Source: G965197405 sp965197405 | GTDB taxonomy: Bacteria > Chloroflexota > Dehalococcoidia > Lucifugimonadales > JAGWBF01 | DNA length: 64,000 nt | Reading direction: 5' to 3' | Assembly (NCBI GenBank): GCA_965197405.1 | Contig: OZ240206.1 | Span: 372,001 to 436,000 of the forward strand | Shown: piece by piece, positions 34,102 to 42,662 of the stretch | Layout of the letters: each line of letters starts with the position of its first letter | Position numbering within the stretch: position 1 is the first letter of the stretch | Position numbers and translations under genes: made by a program | The notes under the pieces: model-generated | Database searches by the model: none | What the model saw: the letters and a program-made list of their open reading frames with translations, nothing else | What the model was told of the DNA's origin: nothing

Positions 34102-35508
34102 TCACGCGGCGGGCGGCCTCATGGTGTGCCAGGGCGTGCTTTGCTCATAGGCGTGGGCCACCTTCAGAAGCGTTTCCTCCGCGCCCGGAAGCCCCCCTAT
34201 CTGAAGGCCGATGGGCAGTCCGTCGGAGCTAAACCCGCAGGGCACGGTGATGGCGGGGGCGCTAGCTATGTTGAAGATACGGGTGAGAAGGTATGGCAGG
34301 CGTCCCGCCGTCTCCTTGCTTGTAACCACCGGGTCGTCCTCCACCCTCTGAGCGGGCTTTCCGGCAGTGGGGAGTACGAGCACGTCGTACTTCCCCAGGA
34401 TCTCATGAATCTGCTGGCGGAGCAAGCTCCTGACCTTCTGGGCCTTGTAATAGGCCTGGGCCGGCACGATGCTGCCGACCAGAAGCATTATGCGGTTGTC
34501 GTGGCCGTAGTCCTGGAGGCGGTCCCTGATCCATTCTCGCTGATTTGAAGCAGGCTCGACCCCCAGCATAACAGACGTGATTGGGCCAACCTGGGCAGTT
34601 AACGGGATGGAGACCTCCTCGACCGAGGCCCCCAACTCCCCCAGGACCGTTGTCGCCTTGAGGACAACCTCTCTGGTCTCCGGCTCCACCAAGCTGCTGC
34701 CAATCTGCTCGGTTATCAGCCCCACCTTCATGCCGTTGATATTGCCATCCAGCGCCCGCCTGTAATCGGGCACGGGGGTGTCCCACGTATGGGGGTCTTT
34801 GGGGTCCTGACCGGCGATGGCCCCCATGGTGATGGCCGCATCCTCCACGGTCCGGGATATGGGACCGACAGTATCCATAGACCAGACGCCCCGCATGACC
34901 CCATACCGGCTTACCCTCCCCCAGCTGGGCCTGAGACCCACAAGGCCGCACCAGGTTGCGGGGAACCGGATGGAGCCTCCTGTGTCCTCGCCCAGGGAGG
35001 TAGCGCAGAGGAAAGCCGCCGTACCGGCCCCGGAACCGCTGCTGGAGCCACCGGCGTACATGTCTAGGTTCCAGGGATTGCGGGGAGTGCTGAACCTGTG
35101 GGAGAAGCCCGTTATGGCGAACTCGGTGAGATTCGTCTTCCCCAGGAGGACCGCACCGGCCTTTTTCAGATTAGCTATGACAGTGGCATCCTCGTCAGGG
35201 ACGAAGTCCGCGAGGAAGCGGGAGCCGCCCGTGGAGCGGATGCCCCTGGTCCAGAACTGGTCCTTCACGGCCACGGGGATTCCGTGCATGGGGCCCAGAT
35301 AGTTGCCGCGAGCGATGGATTGCTCGGCCTCGCGGGCATCCCGGAGTGCCTGCTCACGACATACGGTGAGGTAGGCGTTGAACTTGAAGTCCAGGTCGTC
35401 TATGCGGTCCAGGTAGGCCTCCGTAGCCTCCACCGGAGAGACCTCTCTCTTCTCTATCAGTCGTGAGAGGTCGGAAGCGGAGAGGAAGGGTATGTCTGCT
35501 TTATCCAC
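34102..35508 (-). CDS. Amidase (amidase-signature family)
   Basis: The 468-residue product has the Ser-cisSer-Lys triad: Lys in PVAVKDQFW (near 80), Ser in GGSSSGSGAGTAAFLCATSLGEDTGG (near 155) and Ser in TGGSIRFPATWCGLVGLRPSWGR (near 179). It hydrolyses carboxamides. It resembles both GatA and AtzE-type hydrolases. No gatB is adjacent, so a free-standing amidase is more likely than tRNA amidotransferase. The start is a GTG with AAAGGGG upstream. A GatC/AtzG-like small gene lies 170 bases upstream on the same strand and may supply its partner subunit. Confidence 0.92.
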   Translation of the reverse strand: MDKADIPFLSASDLSRLIEKREVSPVEATEAYLDRIDDLDFKFNAYLTVCREQALRDAREAEQSIARGNYLGPMHGIPVAVKDQFWTRGIRSTGGSRFLADFVPDEDATVIANLKKAGAVLLGKTNLTEFAITGFSHRFSTPRNPWNLDMYAGGSSSGSGAGTAAFLCATSLGEDTGGSIRFPATWCGLVGLRPSWGRVSRYGVMRGVWSMDTVGPISRTVEDAAITMGAIAGQDPKDPHTWDTPVPDYRRALDGNINGMKVGLITEQIGSSLVEPETREVVLKATTVLGELGASVEEVSIPLTAQVGPITSVMLGVEPASNQREWIRDRLQDYGHDNRIMLLVGSIVPAQAYYKAQKVRSLLRQQIHEILGKYDVLVLPTAGKPAQRVEDDPVVTSKETAGRLPYLLTRIFNIASAPAITVPCGFSSDGLPIGLQIGGLPGAEETLLKVAHAYEQSTPWHTMRPPAA

Positions 35509-35678
35509 GTCAGCCCCTTTCTTGAATATATTTGTGAGAAGCCGGAGCGCGAGGTCAGCTTTTCCGCAGACCTCCGGAGCGTAGTATAGAAGTTGCCTTG
35601 CTGTACCCGTCCATCGCCGGGATGAGTACGTACGCGCACCCAGCTAATCATCCTACTTTCATCTTAACTTCGGGCATC

Positions 35679-35864
35679 TTACTTCGGGGGCGGTATGATA
35701 ATGGGCAGGGGCTCGACGTTCTCCAGGCCCGGAGGATTGATCTCATCCAGGGCTTCCAGGAGGGCGTTGATACTATAGGTGACTTCCGTCAGCTCAGGGT
35801 CCTGTATCTCCAGCCCCACGGCGTGGCCCATGGCCCTTACTTCATCTTTGGTCAGGTCAGCCAT
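35679..35864 (-). CDS. GatC/AtzG-like small subunit
   Basis: The 61-residue protein MADLTKDEVRAMGHAVGLEI, then TYSINALLEALDEINPPGLENVEPLP, shows the helix-helix-tail layout of GatC and of AtzG, the small partner of the amidase AtzE. The start ATG has GAGGAGG 6 bases upstream, a strong site that supports a real gene. Placement directly upstream of an amidase with no gatB suggests an AtzG-AtzE-type pair, where the small protein stabilises the amidase. Similarity is judged by eye from a short protein, so the family call is moderate. Confidence 0.72.
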   Translation of the reverse strand: MADLTKDEVRAMGHAVGLEIQDPELTEVTYSINALLEALDEINPPGLENVEPLPIIIPPPK

Positions 35865-35913
35865 ATCAACCTCCTCGTAATGTCTCAGTTAGCAATTACC
35901 ACGAAAATGCTCT

Positions 35914-36040
35914 TCGTCATACCCGCGAAAGCGGGTATCCACAGCCCCGGTCCCTGACTCCCGCTTTCGCGGGAGTGATGCTGGGAAGGCTGGCCGCTAT
36001 TTTCATCCTCTTATGTGTCCTTGGCAAGGCCATGACGATT
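35914..36040. repeat. Interspersed inverted repeat, family B, copy 2
   Basis: Hairpins ACCCGCGAAAGCGGGT and CTCCCGCTTTCGCGGGAG are followed by a non-palindromic tail (TTTTCATCCTCTTATGTG to AAGGCCATGACG). The tail is shared with the copy at 43412-43566 and partly with 55849-55890, so the unit is longer than a simple REP hairpin. Confidence 0.7.
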
Positions 36041-36097
36041 CCGAAAATCCACCACTTATTCACAAGGTCCGCGAAGGTCAAGCATGGGAACCGCCGT

Positions 36098-36568
36098 TCA
36101 GATGATCGCCCGGAGTCGCTCTTCGGCATTTTTAGGCCTTATGCGACAGACCGTCAGCGGTACGTTCATGGATTTCCGTAAGTCCATATCTAAAAAATCT
36201 CTGAAGATTTCCGGGTTTATCCACCTAACCGTCCGACTGTGAATTAAGCGCTCCGGTGCTTCGAAATGGTACGCATATTCCCCTAACATTATCCCAATGG
36301 CGATTGTTTGGTTTCTCTTCCGTGGCATGACAACTAAATCGTCGGGTTTGATACATTTCTTGAACGCCCATATTTCCCCAGCCCAAGCAGATATGGTCTT
36401 TTCTTTCTCCTTTGGAGACGCCTGTTCGAGTAAACGTTTTAACTCATCTTTGGAATGCACGTCATTTAGGTTTTCCCTCAAGCCAAACCCCGGTATCAAC
36501 ACACTTTTGTCGAGAGCCTCTTCTTCGAATTCTCCTCTCCTGCCGCCACGTACTACCCAAGCTGTCAT
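36098..36568 (-). CDS. Stand-alone N-terminal domain of Mrr-type restriction protein (probable remnant)
   Basis: The 156 residues match the N-terminal domain found in Mrr-like restriction system proteins: WVVRGGRRGEFEEEAL at the start, AWAGEIWAFKKCIKPDDLVVMPRKRNQTIAIGIMLGEYAY in the middle, and VRWINPEIFRDFLDMDL, then VCRIRPKNAEERL at the end. This small domain resembles PUA/EVE-type modified-base readers and is usually followed by a nuclease domain, which is absent here. The sequence after the TGA shows nothing nuclease-like in that frame. The gene is visibly AT-richer than its neighbours, which points to transfer. A family B repeat lies just downstream. It may be a remnant or a functional single-domain protein. 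Confidence 0.7.
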   Translation of the reverse strand: MTAWVVRGGRRGEFEEEALDKSVLIPGFGLRENLNDVHSKDELKRLLEQASPKEKEKTISAWAGEIWAFKKCIKPDDLVVMPRKRNQTIAIGIMLGEYAYHFEAPERLIHSRTVRWINPEIFRDFLDMDLRKSMNVPLTVCRIRPKNAEERLRAII

Positions 36569-36597
36569 TTACTTCTCCTTGGACCTCCTCGGCAGTC

Positions 36598-36625
36598 AAG
36601 ACATACGGGTAATTTGAGATATAAT
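36598..36625 (+). promoter_or_regulatory. Possible promoter of the ABC exporter genes
   Basis: AAGACA (36598-36603) and a perfect TATAAT (36620-36625), 16 bases apart, lie 72 bases before the ATP-binding gene. The AT-rich surroundings raise the chance of a random match. Confidence 0.4.
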
Positions 36626-36697
36626 AGAGGGGCAATTTATCTTCATCATAGTCTAACAATTAGAGCGCCGTGTCAAGCGGAGAGTTGTTGAATCGTT

Positions 36698-37717
36698 ATG
36701 TCAACTATCTCGGTTAAAGACTTGGTCAAGGTCTATAAGGGTGAGATCAGGGCCCTGGACGGTGTGAGCTTCGACGTGGAGGCGGGAGAGATTTTCGGCT
36801 TTCTGGGGCCGAACGGGGCCGGCAAAAGCACCGCGATCAAAGTCCTCACCACCCTCCTCAAGCCCACCTCGGGCACAGCCGAGGTGATGGGCATGGACAT
36901 AAGCAAGCGGCCCGCAGAGGTGCGCCGGAACATCGGCTATTCCGCCCAGGACCTGGGTATTGACGAGAACGCCAATGGACGGGAGAATCTCATCCTCTAC
37001 GGCCACTTCTACCGCCTGGACGGGAGGACCATCCGCCGCCGGGCTGGCGAGCTTCTGGAGCTGATGGACCTGACCAGAGACGCGGACCGGCTGGTGGCTA
37101 CATACTCCGGGGGAATGCGCAAGCGCCTCGACCTCGCTACAGCCATCATGCACCAGCCCCGGGTGCTCATACTGGACGAGCCAACGGTGGGGTTGGACCC
37201 CCAGACTCGCGGGCACATCGGGGACTACATCCATAGCCTGGGCAGGGAGCTGGACATCACCGTCTTTTTTACCACCCACTACATGGACGAGGCGGACAAG
37301 CTGGCCGACCGTATCGCCATCATAGACCAGGGCAAAATCATCGCCATGGGGACGCCCCTGGAGCTCAAGAACGAGATTAGCGGCGACGTGGTGGCCCTCA
37401 CGCTGGCGGACGATGGCGCGCATATGGCCGACGGTGCCATAGAGCGAAGCCGGGAGCTACTTCAAAGCCAGCCCTTCGTCAGAGACATGCAAACCCTTGA
37501 CGGAGGTCTGAGCGTGCATGTGGAAAAGGGAGAGACGGACCTACCCCGTATACTGCGAGTCCTCGACGGCAACGGGCTGACGGTACAGACCATCTCTCTT
37601 TCTCGACCGACCCTTGACGACGTTTTCCTGAAGCACACGGGGCGGACTATACGAGATGAAGAGGGCCAGCGCACCACCTGGGCGCAGCAGATGCGAAACC
37701 GCGGGAGGCGCAGGTGA
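36698..37717 (+). CDS. ABC transporter ATP-binding protein, DrrA-like
   Basis: The product has 339 residues. Walker A GPNGAGKST, Q-loop YSAQDLGIDENANGRENL, signature YSGGMRKRLDLATAI, Walker B LILDEPTVGLDPQTRG and the switch His in VFFTTHYMDEADKLAD are all present. The C-terminal 100 residues form the DrrA-type accessory domain (VQTISLSRPTLDDVFLKHTG). The family energises export of drugs, lipids or polysaccharides with an ABC-2 permease. The stop overlaps the permease start by 4 bases (GTGA), so the two are translationally coupled. Confidence 0.94.
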   Translation: MSTISVKDLVKVYKGEIRALDGVSFDVEAGEIFGFLGPNGAGKSTAIKVLTTLLKPTSGTAEVMGMDISKRPAEVRRNIGYSAQDLGIDENANGRENLILYGHFYRLDGRTIRRRAGELLELMDLTRDADRLVATYSGGMRKRLDLATAIMHQPRVLILDEPTVGLDPQTRGHIGDYIHSLGRELDITVFFTTHYMDEADKLADRIAIIDQGKIIAMGTPLELKNEISGDVVALTLADDGAHMADGAIERSRELLQSQPFVRDMQTLDGGLSVHVEKGETDLPRILRVLDGNGLTVQTISLSRPTLDDVFLKHTGRTIRDEEGQRTTWAQQMRNRGRRR

Positions 37718-38481
37718 ACGTCTTCGCGGATACCTGGTATCTATTCGTCCGCCATATAAGAGTATCCCTGCGGACTCCCATCTGGCTTTTCGTGAACCTA
37801 ATCCAGCCTGTGGTATGGCTGGCGCTTTTTAGCCGGGTCTTCGAGGGCCTGGTGGACTTGCCCGGCTTCACCACCGACAGCTACCTCCAGTTCTTCGCGC
37901 CAGGGGTCATCATTATGACCGTTCTCTTCGGGTCAGCCTGGACCGGGATGAACATGATACAGGACAAGGACCTGGGCATACTGGACAAGATGCTGGCCTC
38001 TCCGGTGAGCCGGGTATCCATCGTCCTGGGACGGGTCTTCGGCTCGGTGGCGACGCTGGTGGTGCAGTCCCTGATAATCTTCCTGCTGGCATGGGTCATG
38101 GGGGTAGATATAGCCACCGGCGTTCCCGGCGTGCTCCTGACGGTGCTCATCGTGGTCCTGCTTGGGCTGGGCTTTGCGGGCCTTTCCAACGGCCTGGCCA
38201 TCCTGATGAAGAGGCCCGACCCCCTCATAGCCTTCGTGAGCTTCCTCACCTTGCCGCTGATGTTCCTCTCCTCGGCCATGATGCCCAGCAACCTGCTCCC
38301 GGGTTGGATTCAGACCGCCAAGGCCTTCAACCCGGTGAACCACGCCGTGGAATCTGTAAGAAGCCTGGTAGTGGTCGGCTATGAGTGGGACGTGCTCCTC
38401 CCGGACCTGTTGATTCTGGCGGGGGTGGCCATTTTCGTGGTGGCGTGGGCCACGTCCATGTTTCGCTTTCGCCCCATCTGA
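37714..38481 (+). CDS. ABC-2-type transporter permease, DrrB-like
   Basis: The 255-residue protein has about six membrane helices and belongs to the ABC-2 family: WLFVNLIQPVVWLALFSRVFEGL, FFAPGVIIMTVLFGSAWTGMNMIQDKDLGILDKMLASPVSR, then SFLTLPLMFLSSAMMPSNLLPGW and FNPVNHAVESVR near the C-terminus. The start is a GTG overlapping the ATP-binding gene stop. It forms the membrane channel of the exporter. The substrate is unknown. A terminator follows the stop directly. Confidence 0.93.
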   Translation: MNVFADTWYLFVRHIRVSLRTPIWLFVNLIQPVVWLALFSRVFEGLVDLPGFTTDSYLQFFAPGVIIMTVLFGSAWTGMNMIQDKDLGILDKMLASPVSRVSIVLGRVFGSVATLVVQSLIIFLLAWVMGVDIATGVPGVLLTVLIVVLLGLGFAGLSNGLAILMKRPDPLIAFVSFLTLPLMFLSSAMMPSNLLPGWIQTAKAFNPVNHAVESVRSLVVVGYEWDVLLPDLLILAGVAIFVVAWATSMFRFRPI

Positions 38482-38506
38482 GGGTCTAGCCGGGCTAGCC
38501 CTTTTT
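38482..38506 (+). terminator. Intrinsic terminator of the ABC exporter
   Basis: GGG(T)CTAG pairs with CTAGCCC around a CCGGG loop, followed by TTTTT. It begins at the base after the permease stop and overlaps the convergent gene's end. Confidence 0.6.
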
Positions 38507-38860
38507 CCAGAACTGCCATCCCCGTTTCGAGGACTGGTCTTCCTCCGGAGCAGGATTGCCCGACTCTTCCGACGTCGGGCCAGAGTCCTCGGCAGAAACG
38601 CCTCTTACTCCCGGTTCCACCTCCAGGTCCCAATCGCCGCCGAAGATGTCCCAGGGGTGAAAAGACTCCACGAAGGACTTGGCGTCCTCTATGGTGGCAA
38701 ACCCCTTCCGGGCGCGGCCGGGGTCGTAAGTGTTGGTCTTAGCCAGGGCATCAAACCCGCGAGGCGTCTGGCGAACTGCCCCCACCTCTATCTCCGTCTC
38801 ATCATCGGTAAACAGGATGAGACGCTGCCCGGCCCTGCGCTGTTGCCAGTATATTTTCAT
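38495..38860 (-). CDS. Small hypothetical protein with acidic C-terminal tail
   Basis: From the ATG at 38860 it has 121 residues, starting MKIYWQQRRAGQRLILFTDD. AAGGAG lies 11 bases upstream. The frame extends 28 residues further, but that part looks non-coding. The first 80 residues appear to be a small alpha/beta domain (GFDALAKTNTYDPGRARKGFATIEDAKSFVESFHPWD). The tail (SAEDSGPTSEESGNPAPEEDQSSKRGWQFWKKG) is acidic and low in complexity with a basic aromatic end that could touch membranes or nucleic acid. I do not recognise the family. It is downstream of the GDPD gene on the same strand. Confidence 0.65.
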   Translation of the reverse strand: MKIYWQQRRAGQRLILFTDDETEIEVGAVRQTPRGFDALAKTNTYDPGRARKGFATIEDAKSFVESFHPWDIFGGDWDLEVEPGVRGVSAEDSGPTSEESGNPAPEEDQSSKRGWQFWKKG

Positions 38861-38940
38861 CGCTATACTATCTCCTTGTTCGGCTTGGTCGGGGCGACAA
38901 TGAAACGACCCTGCGTGACGATTGCAGTCCCTTACCCCGG

Positions 38941-39720
38941 TCAAGTTATGCCGGGCTTCTGGTCCACCAGCCTGTCGGGGTGGTCCGTAACGGCGGCATC
39001 CAGCCGCATATCCTTCAGGACACTCATATCTGCCCCGGCATCCAGGTCCCAGGCCGCCACCGATTTCCCATGATTATGAAAGCGGGCCAGCATTTCAGGA
39101 GTCAAAGTGCCCCGGTCCGGGGCGAGCCAGCGGGGCTTTACCAGGGGGCCGGGCCAGCGGGCACGCAAAGGCAAAGGCTGGCGCCCGGACCAGATATACC
39201 CTCGGATAATTCGCGGCTCCAAAGCCCGGAGGAGGACCAGGGCGACGGGATTAAAGCTCGCTACCATCGTGCTTTCCCACCTTCCATAGCGGCGTACCAG
39301 GTCAACCACCTTCGAGACGAGGGGCCATGTTCCAGGCCCGCGAGCCTTTATCTCGACGTATATGGGGAATTCGTCGGGCATCTCCTCGAAGACCTCTGGC
39401 AGCGTGGGGACCCTCTCCCCCTTGAACCGGGAACCAAACCAGGAGCCGGCATCCAGGCGCTTTAGCTCCTCTAACGTGCAAGCCCCCACGAGTCCCTTGC
39501 CTGTTGTCGTTCGGTCGAGCCATCGGTCGTGGATGACCGCCGCGTGTCCGTCCCTGGTCAGACGGACGTCCAGCTCTATGCCATCGGCCCCCACCTCCAG
39601 CGCCTTGTGAAAGGCTGCCAGGGTGTTCTCCGGGGCCAGGCTGCTGCCACCTCGATGGGCTACCACAAGCGGGTACTCCAGCGAACCCGGCGCGAGTTTC
39701 CAGCTGCCAGTTCTCTGCAT
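38941..39720 (-). CDS. Glycerophosphodiester phosphodiesterase
   Basis: It hydrolyses glycerophosphodiesters to glycerol 3-phosphate and an alcohol. The 259-residue product from ATG 39720 has VVAHRGGSSLAPENTLAAF with the catalytic His, GIELDVRLTRDGHAAVIHD with metal ligands and the second His, YVEIKARG, and a late AWDLDAGADMSVL. There is no signal peptide, so a cytoplasmic enzyme is likely. The frame could begin 18 residues earlier, but that part is not family-like. Two copies of CATCTCAGCTCAAGC stand just upstream (about 39772-39801). Confidence 0.93.
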   Translation of the reverse strand: MQRTGSWKLAPGSLEYPLVVAHRGGSSLAPENTLAAFHKALEVGADGIELDVRLTRDGHAAVIHDRWLDRTTTGKGLVGACTLEELKRLDAGSWFGSRFKGERVPTLPEVFEEMPDEFPIYVEIKARGPGTWPLVSKVVDLVRRYGRWESTMVASFNPVALVLLRALEPRIIRGYIWSGRQPLPLRARWPGPLVKPRWLAPDRGTLTPEMLARFHNHGKSVAAWDLDAGADMSVLKDMRLDAAVTDHPDRLVDQKPGIT

Positions 39721-39947
39721 ACCCTGTAGTATGCCATCTGCCCCTGATTCTTTACAATGCCTGCCACATCCCATCTCAGCTCAAGCCATCTCAGCTCAAG
39801 CCGGTGAAGGGTTTGTCGTCGCTCGATAAATCCTGGGGAAGAGCGTGGGAACCTTATTGCGAACAATTCTGGGCCACTGGTATAATCGCGCCCGGCGCTC
39901 TCTGTAGCTGAGTGTAAAATTTGCGGCGATTCAAACAGGAGGCAGTG

Positions 39948-41111
39948 ATGGTAGCAAGTGCCGAAATCAACGGCAAATGCGACAGCCGGTTCAGGGCTGT
40001 CCAGGAAGCCTTTGCGGAGAACTTCGCATCATGGGGCGAGGTCGGGGCATCGGTGGCGATATGTATCGAGGGCAGGACCGTTGTTGATCTGTGGGGTGGT
40101 CACATGGACGCGGCCCGCACCCGGCCGTGGGAGCAGGACACGATTGTCAACGTATACTCTACCACCAAGGGCATGACGTCTCTCTGCGCCCACATGCTCG
40201 TTGACCAGGGCAAGCTGGACCTGGATGCGCCCGTCGCCCGGTATTGGCCGGAATTCGCCCAGGCCGGGAAGGGCGACATAACGGTACGCCAGCTTATGAG
40301 CCACAGGGCGGGTCTCCCGGCGGTAAAGGCTTCACTGCCACCGGGAGCGTTCTTCGAGTGGGAAACCATGACGCAGGCCCTCGCCGCCCAGGAGCCTTGG
40401 TGGGAGCCGGGGACCAGGCAGGGCTACCACGCCTTCACCTTTGGATGGCTCGTCGGGGAACTGGTGCGGCGCATTAGCGGGAAGAGCGTGGGGACCTTTT
40501 TCCGCGACGAAGTGGGAGACCCCTTGGGAGTTGACTTCCACATCGGGCTGGATGCCAGGCACGACTCCCGCACCGCGTCTATGATTGCGCCTCCATTCCC
40601 TGCACCCGGGGAGCCTAACCCGATGCTAGAGCTTATGAATGACCCGGAGTCTATCCAGGCCAAGGCCCTGGCAAACCCTCCCTGGATGCCCGGACTCACC
40701 GAAAATACGCGGCAATGGCGGGCCGCAGAGATTCCGGCAGCCAACGGGCATACCAATGCACGGGCCCTCGCCCGGGTCTACGAGGCCCTCTCCCAGGGGG
40801 GCGTGCTCGATGGCGTGCGTCTTCTGAGGCCGGAGACCATAGAGCAGGCCATCACCGAGCAGTCCGATGAACACGACGCTATAATAGGCGTGCCCATGCG
40901 GTTCGCCGTGGGTTTCGCTCTCAACAACGAGACGTTCCGGCAGGGGCCGAATCCCCGGGGATTCGGCCATGCGGGGTATGGCGGGTCCATAGGGTGCGCC
41001 GACCCGGACGCCAGGGTCGGGTTCGGCTACGCCATGAACCAGATAAGGCCGGAGATAGGCTCGGACCCACGAGTCATCAGCCTGGTTGATGCGGCCTACG
41101 GCTGCCTTTAG
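39948..41111 (+). CDS. Serine hydrolase, beta-lactamase (class C)/esterase family
   Basis: The product has 387 residues from ATG 39948, with AGGAGG 5 bases upstream. It has the class C-like S-x-x-K motif STTK in VYSTTKGMTSLCAHMLVDQGKLDLDAPV, the Tyr motif in GYHAFTFGWLVGELVRRISGK, and the third motif HAGYGGSIG replacing K-T-G. The latter is the pattern of EstB-type esterases rather than true beta-lactamases. There is no signal peptide, again favouring a cytoplasmic esterase. It stands alone; the next gene begins 190 bases later. Confidence 0.9.
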   Translation: MVASAEINGKCDSRFRAVQEAFAENFASWGEVGASVAICIEGRTVVDLWGGHMDAARTRPWEQDTIVNVYSTTKGMTSLCAHMLVDQGKLDLDAPVARYWPEFAQAGKGDITVRQLMSHRAGLPAVKASLPPGAFFEWETMTQALAAQEPWWEPGTRQGYHAFTFGWLVGELVRRISGKSVGTFFRDEVGDPLGVDFHIGLDARHDSRTASMIAPPFPAPGEPNPMLELMNDPESIQAKALANPPWMPGLTENTRQWRAAEIPAANGHTNARALARVYEALSQGGVLDGVRLLRPETIEQAITEQSDEHDAIIGVPMRFAVGFALNNETFRQGPNPRGFGHAGYGGSIGCADPDARVGFGYAMNQIRPEIGSDPRVISLVDAAYGCL

Positions 41112-41300
41112 TCCGTGGGACCTCCATCCTGATATATCGGCTCTCCTCGATGGAGACGCGCGGCGGTCTGGCGGGTCTGGCTGACGGCCTCGGAGTGGGA
41201 GAATGCGCCGTCAGCGCAAGGGGCGTCTGGTGCGCGAGTCCTCGGATAAGTGGGATTGAGTTATGCTATACTGGGCTAGACCAAAACCGAGGAGGCACTC

Positions 41301-42461
41301 ATGAAAGATAAGATAGACGTTTACTTTCACACGCAGCAGCCTTACACGCACGTAGAAGACGAGGACCTCGAAAAGTACGAGTCTCGCATAATGTTTCCCA
41401 ACACCTATTTCGACCCCCAGAAGGCCCACGTGCTCTACAACCAGTACCACGAGCTATACGCCTGGGCCGACGAGTCAGGCCTCGACGGCATTATGACCAA
41501 CGAGCACCACGCCTCCTACTGGAACATGAAGCCCGCGGTGAACCTGGATGCCGCCGTAATCAGCAAGGTCACCAAAAGGGCCAGCATAGCCATCCTCGGG
41601 AACATCATACCTGTGAACGACCCAATCAGGATGGCCGAAGAGATAGCCATGCTCGATTGCTATTCCGGTGGCAGGCTAATCTCCGGGTTCGTGCGGGGAG
41701 GCGCCACGGAGACCCTCATGTCCGGAATAGACCCCTCCGAGAACCGGGAGCGGTTCGAGGAAGCCCACGACCTGATCATCAGGGCTTGGACTGAGCCGGG
41801 TCCCTTCAGGTATGAGGGGAAGTATTACCACTACAGGATAGTGAACCCCTGGGTGCTGCCCATGCAGAAACCCCATCCGCCCATCTGGTTCCCAGGATTC
41901 GCCAGCCCGGAAAGTGTGAAGTGGGCAGCGCGACACGCCTACCCCTACATAAACCTTGGGTCTCTGATAGATGTGACGCTGGACTTGAGGCAGATCTACA
42001 TAGACACGGCCAACGAGGTCGGCTTCGAGGCCGGCCCGGAGCACTTCGGGTACCAGCTCTGGGCGTTGGTGGCCGACACCGACGAGAGGGCACAGGAGCT
42101 TGGGCGTAACTTCCTGTGGACTCTGGACCACCGCATGAGGGGGCCGAGGGAGCACAACGACCCGCCGGGATACCAGTCCCGCCTGGGACAGGCCGTGATG
42201 AGCCGCCGGGCCACGCCCGGAGTGCCGGGCGAGAAAATAGGCTACGAGCAGTTCCAGGAGTCCAACACCATTGTAGTGGGCAGCCCTGACACGGTAATCA
42301 GAAAGCTGAGGACTACCATAGAGCGGCTCAACCCGGGCTACTTCATCCTCATAGGCAGCGACGGGCCTCTACCCCACAAGGACGCTATGCGCTCCGTCGA
42401 GTTGCTGGGCAAAGAGGTTGTACCGGCTTTGCACGAGATTAAGCTGCAACCTTACCAGTAG
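41301..42461 (+). CDS. LLM-class flavin-dependent oxidoreductase
   Basis: The 386-residue luciferase-like TIM barrel is larger than the one at 16446 and of the bacterial-luciferase type. Seen are YELYAWADESGLDGIMTNEHHASYWNMKPA, AILGNIIPVNDPIRMAEEIAMLDCYSGGRLISGFVRGG, NPWVLPMQKPHPPIWFPGFASPESVKWAARHAYPYINLG and VVGSPDTVIRKLR. It probably oxidises a substrate with FMNH2 and O2, or uses F420. The start ATG has GAGGAGG upstream. A strong terminator follows about 100 bases after the stop. Confidence 0.92.
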   Translation: MKDKIDVYFHTQQPYTHVEDEDLEKYESRIMFPNTYFDPQKAHVLYNQYHELYAWADESGLDGIMTNEHHASYWNMKPAVNLDAAVISKVTKRASIAILGNIIPVNDPIRMAEEIAMLDCYSGGRLISGFVRGGATETLMSGIDPSENRERFEEAHDLIIRAWTEPGPFRYEGKYYHYRIVNPWVLPMQKPHPPIWFPGFASPESVKWAARHAYPYINLGSLIDVTLDLRQIYIDTANEVGFEAGPEHFGYQLWALVADTDERAQELGRNFLWTLDHRMRGPREHNDPPGYQSRLGQAVMSRRATPGVPGEKIGYEQFQESNTIVVGSPDTVIRKLRTTIERLNPGYFILIGSDGPLPHKDAMRSVELLGKEVVPALHEIKLQPYQ

Positions 42462-42564
42462 GCTTTGGCTGACTCGGAAGGGCACAAGGCGTTGTCTGTC
42501 GCCAAGAGTGGAACGCTGGACCGGCCCCGGAGCCGGCGACTCTCATAGCGAGACGAAGAGCAAC

Positions 42565-42597
42565 AAGAGGCCCCGCCATAATGGCGGGGCCTCTTTA
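42565..42597. terminator. Strong intrinsic terminator
   Basis: AAGAGGCCCCGCCAT (42565-42579) and its exact complement (42581-42595) form a long GC-rich stem with TT after the right arm and AA before the left. It lies between convergent genes, the LLM oxidoreductase (+) and the HAD hydrolase (-), and can serve both. Confidence 0.85.
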
Positions 42598-42662
42598 ACG
42601 TGACAGTGGTAAATATGCCGATGGGCCTGATCGGACGCCTGGGTTACAGGCGGGAGTCCGCG

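Noticed and set aside
35886..36097. Remainder of the Mrr nuclease domain downstream of the N-terminal domain gene
   Set aside because: The sequence after the stop is mostly family B repeat; the frame continuing past the TGA stops after about a dozen residues and shows no nuclease motif.
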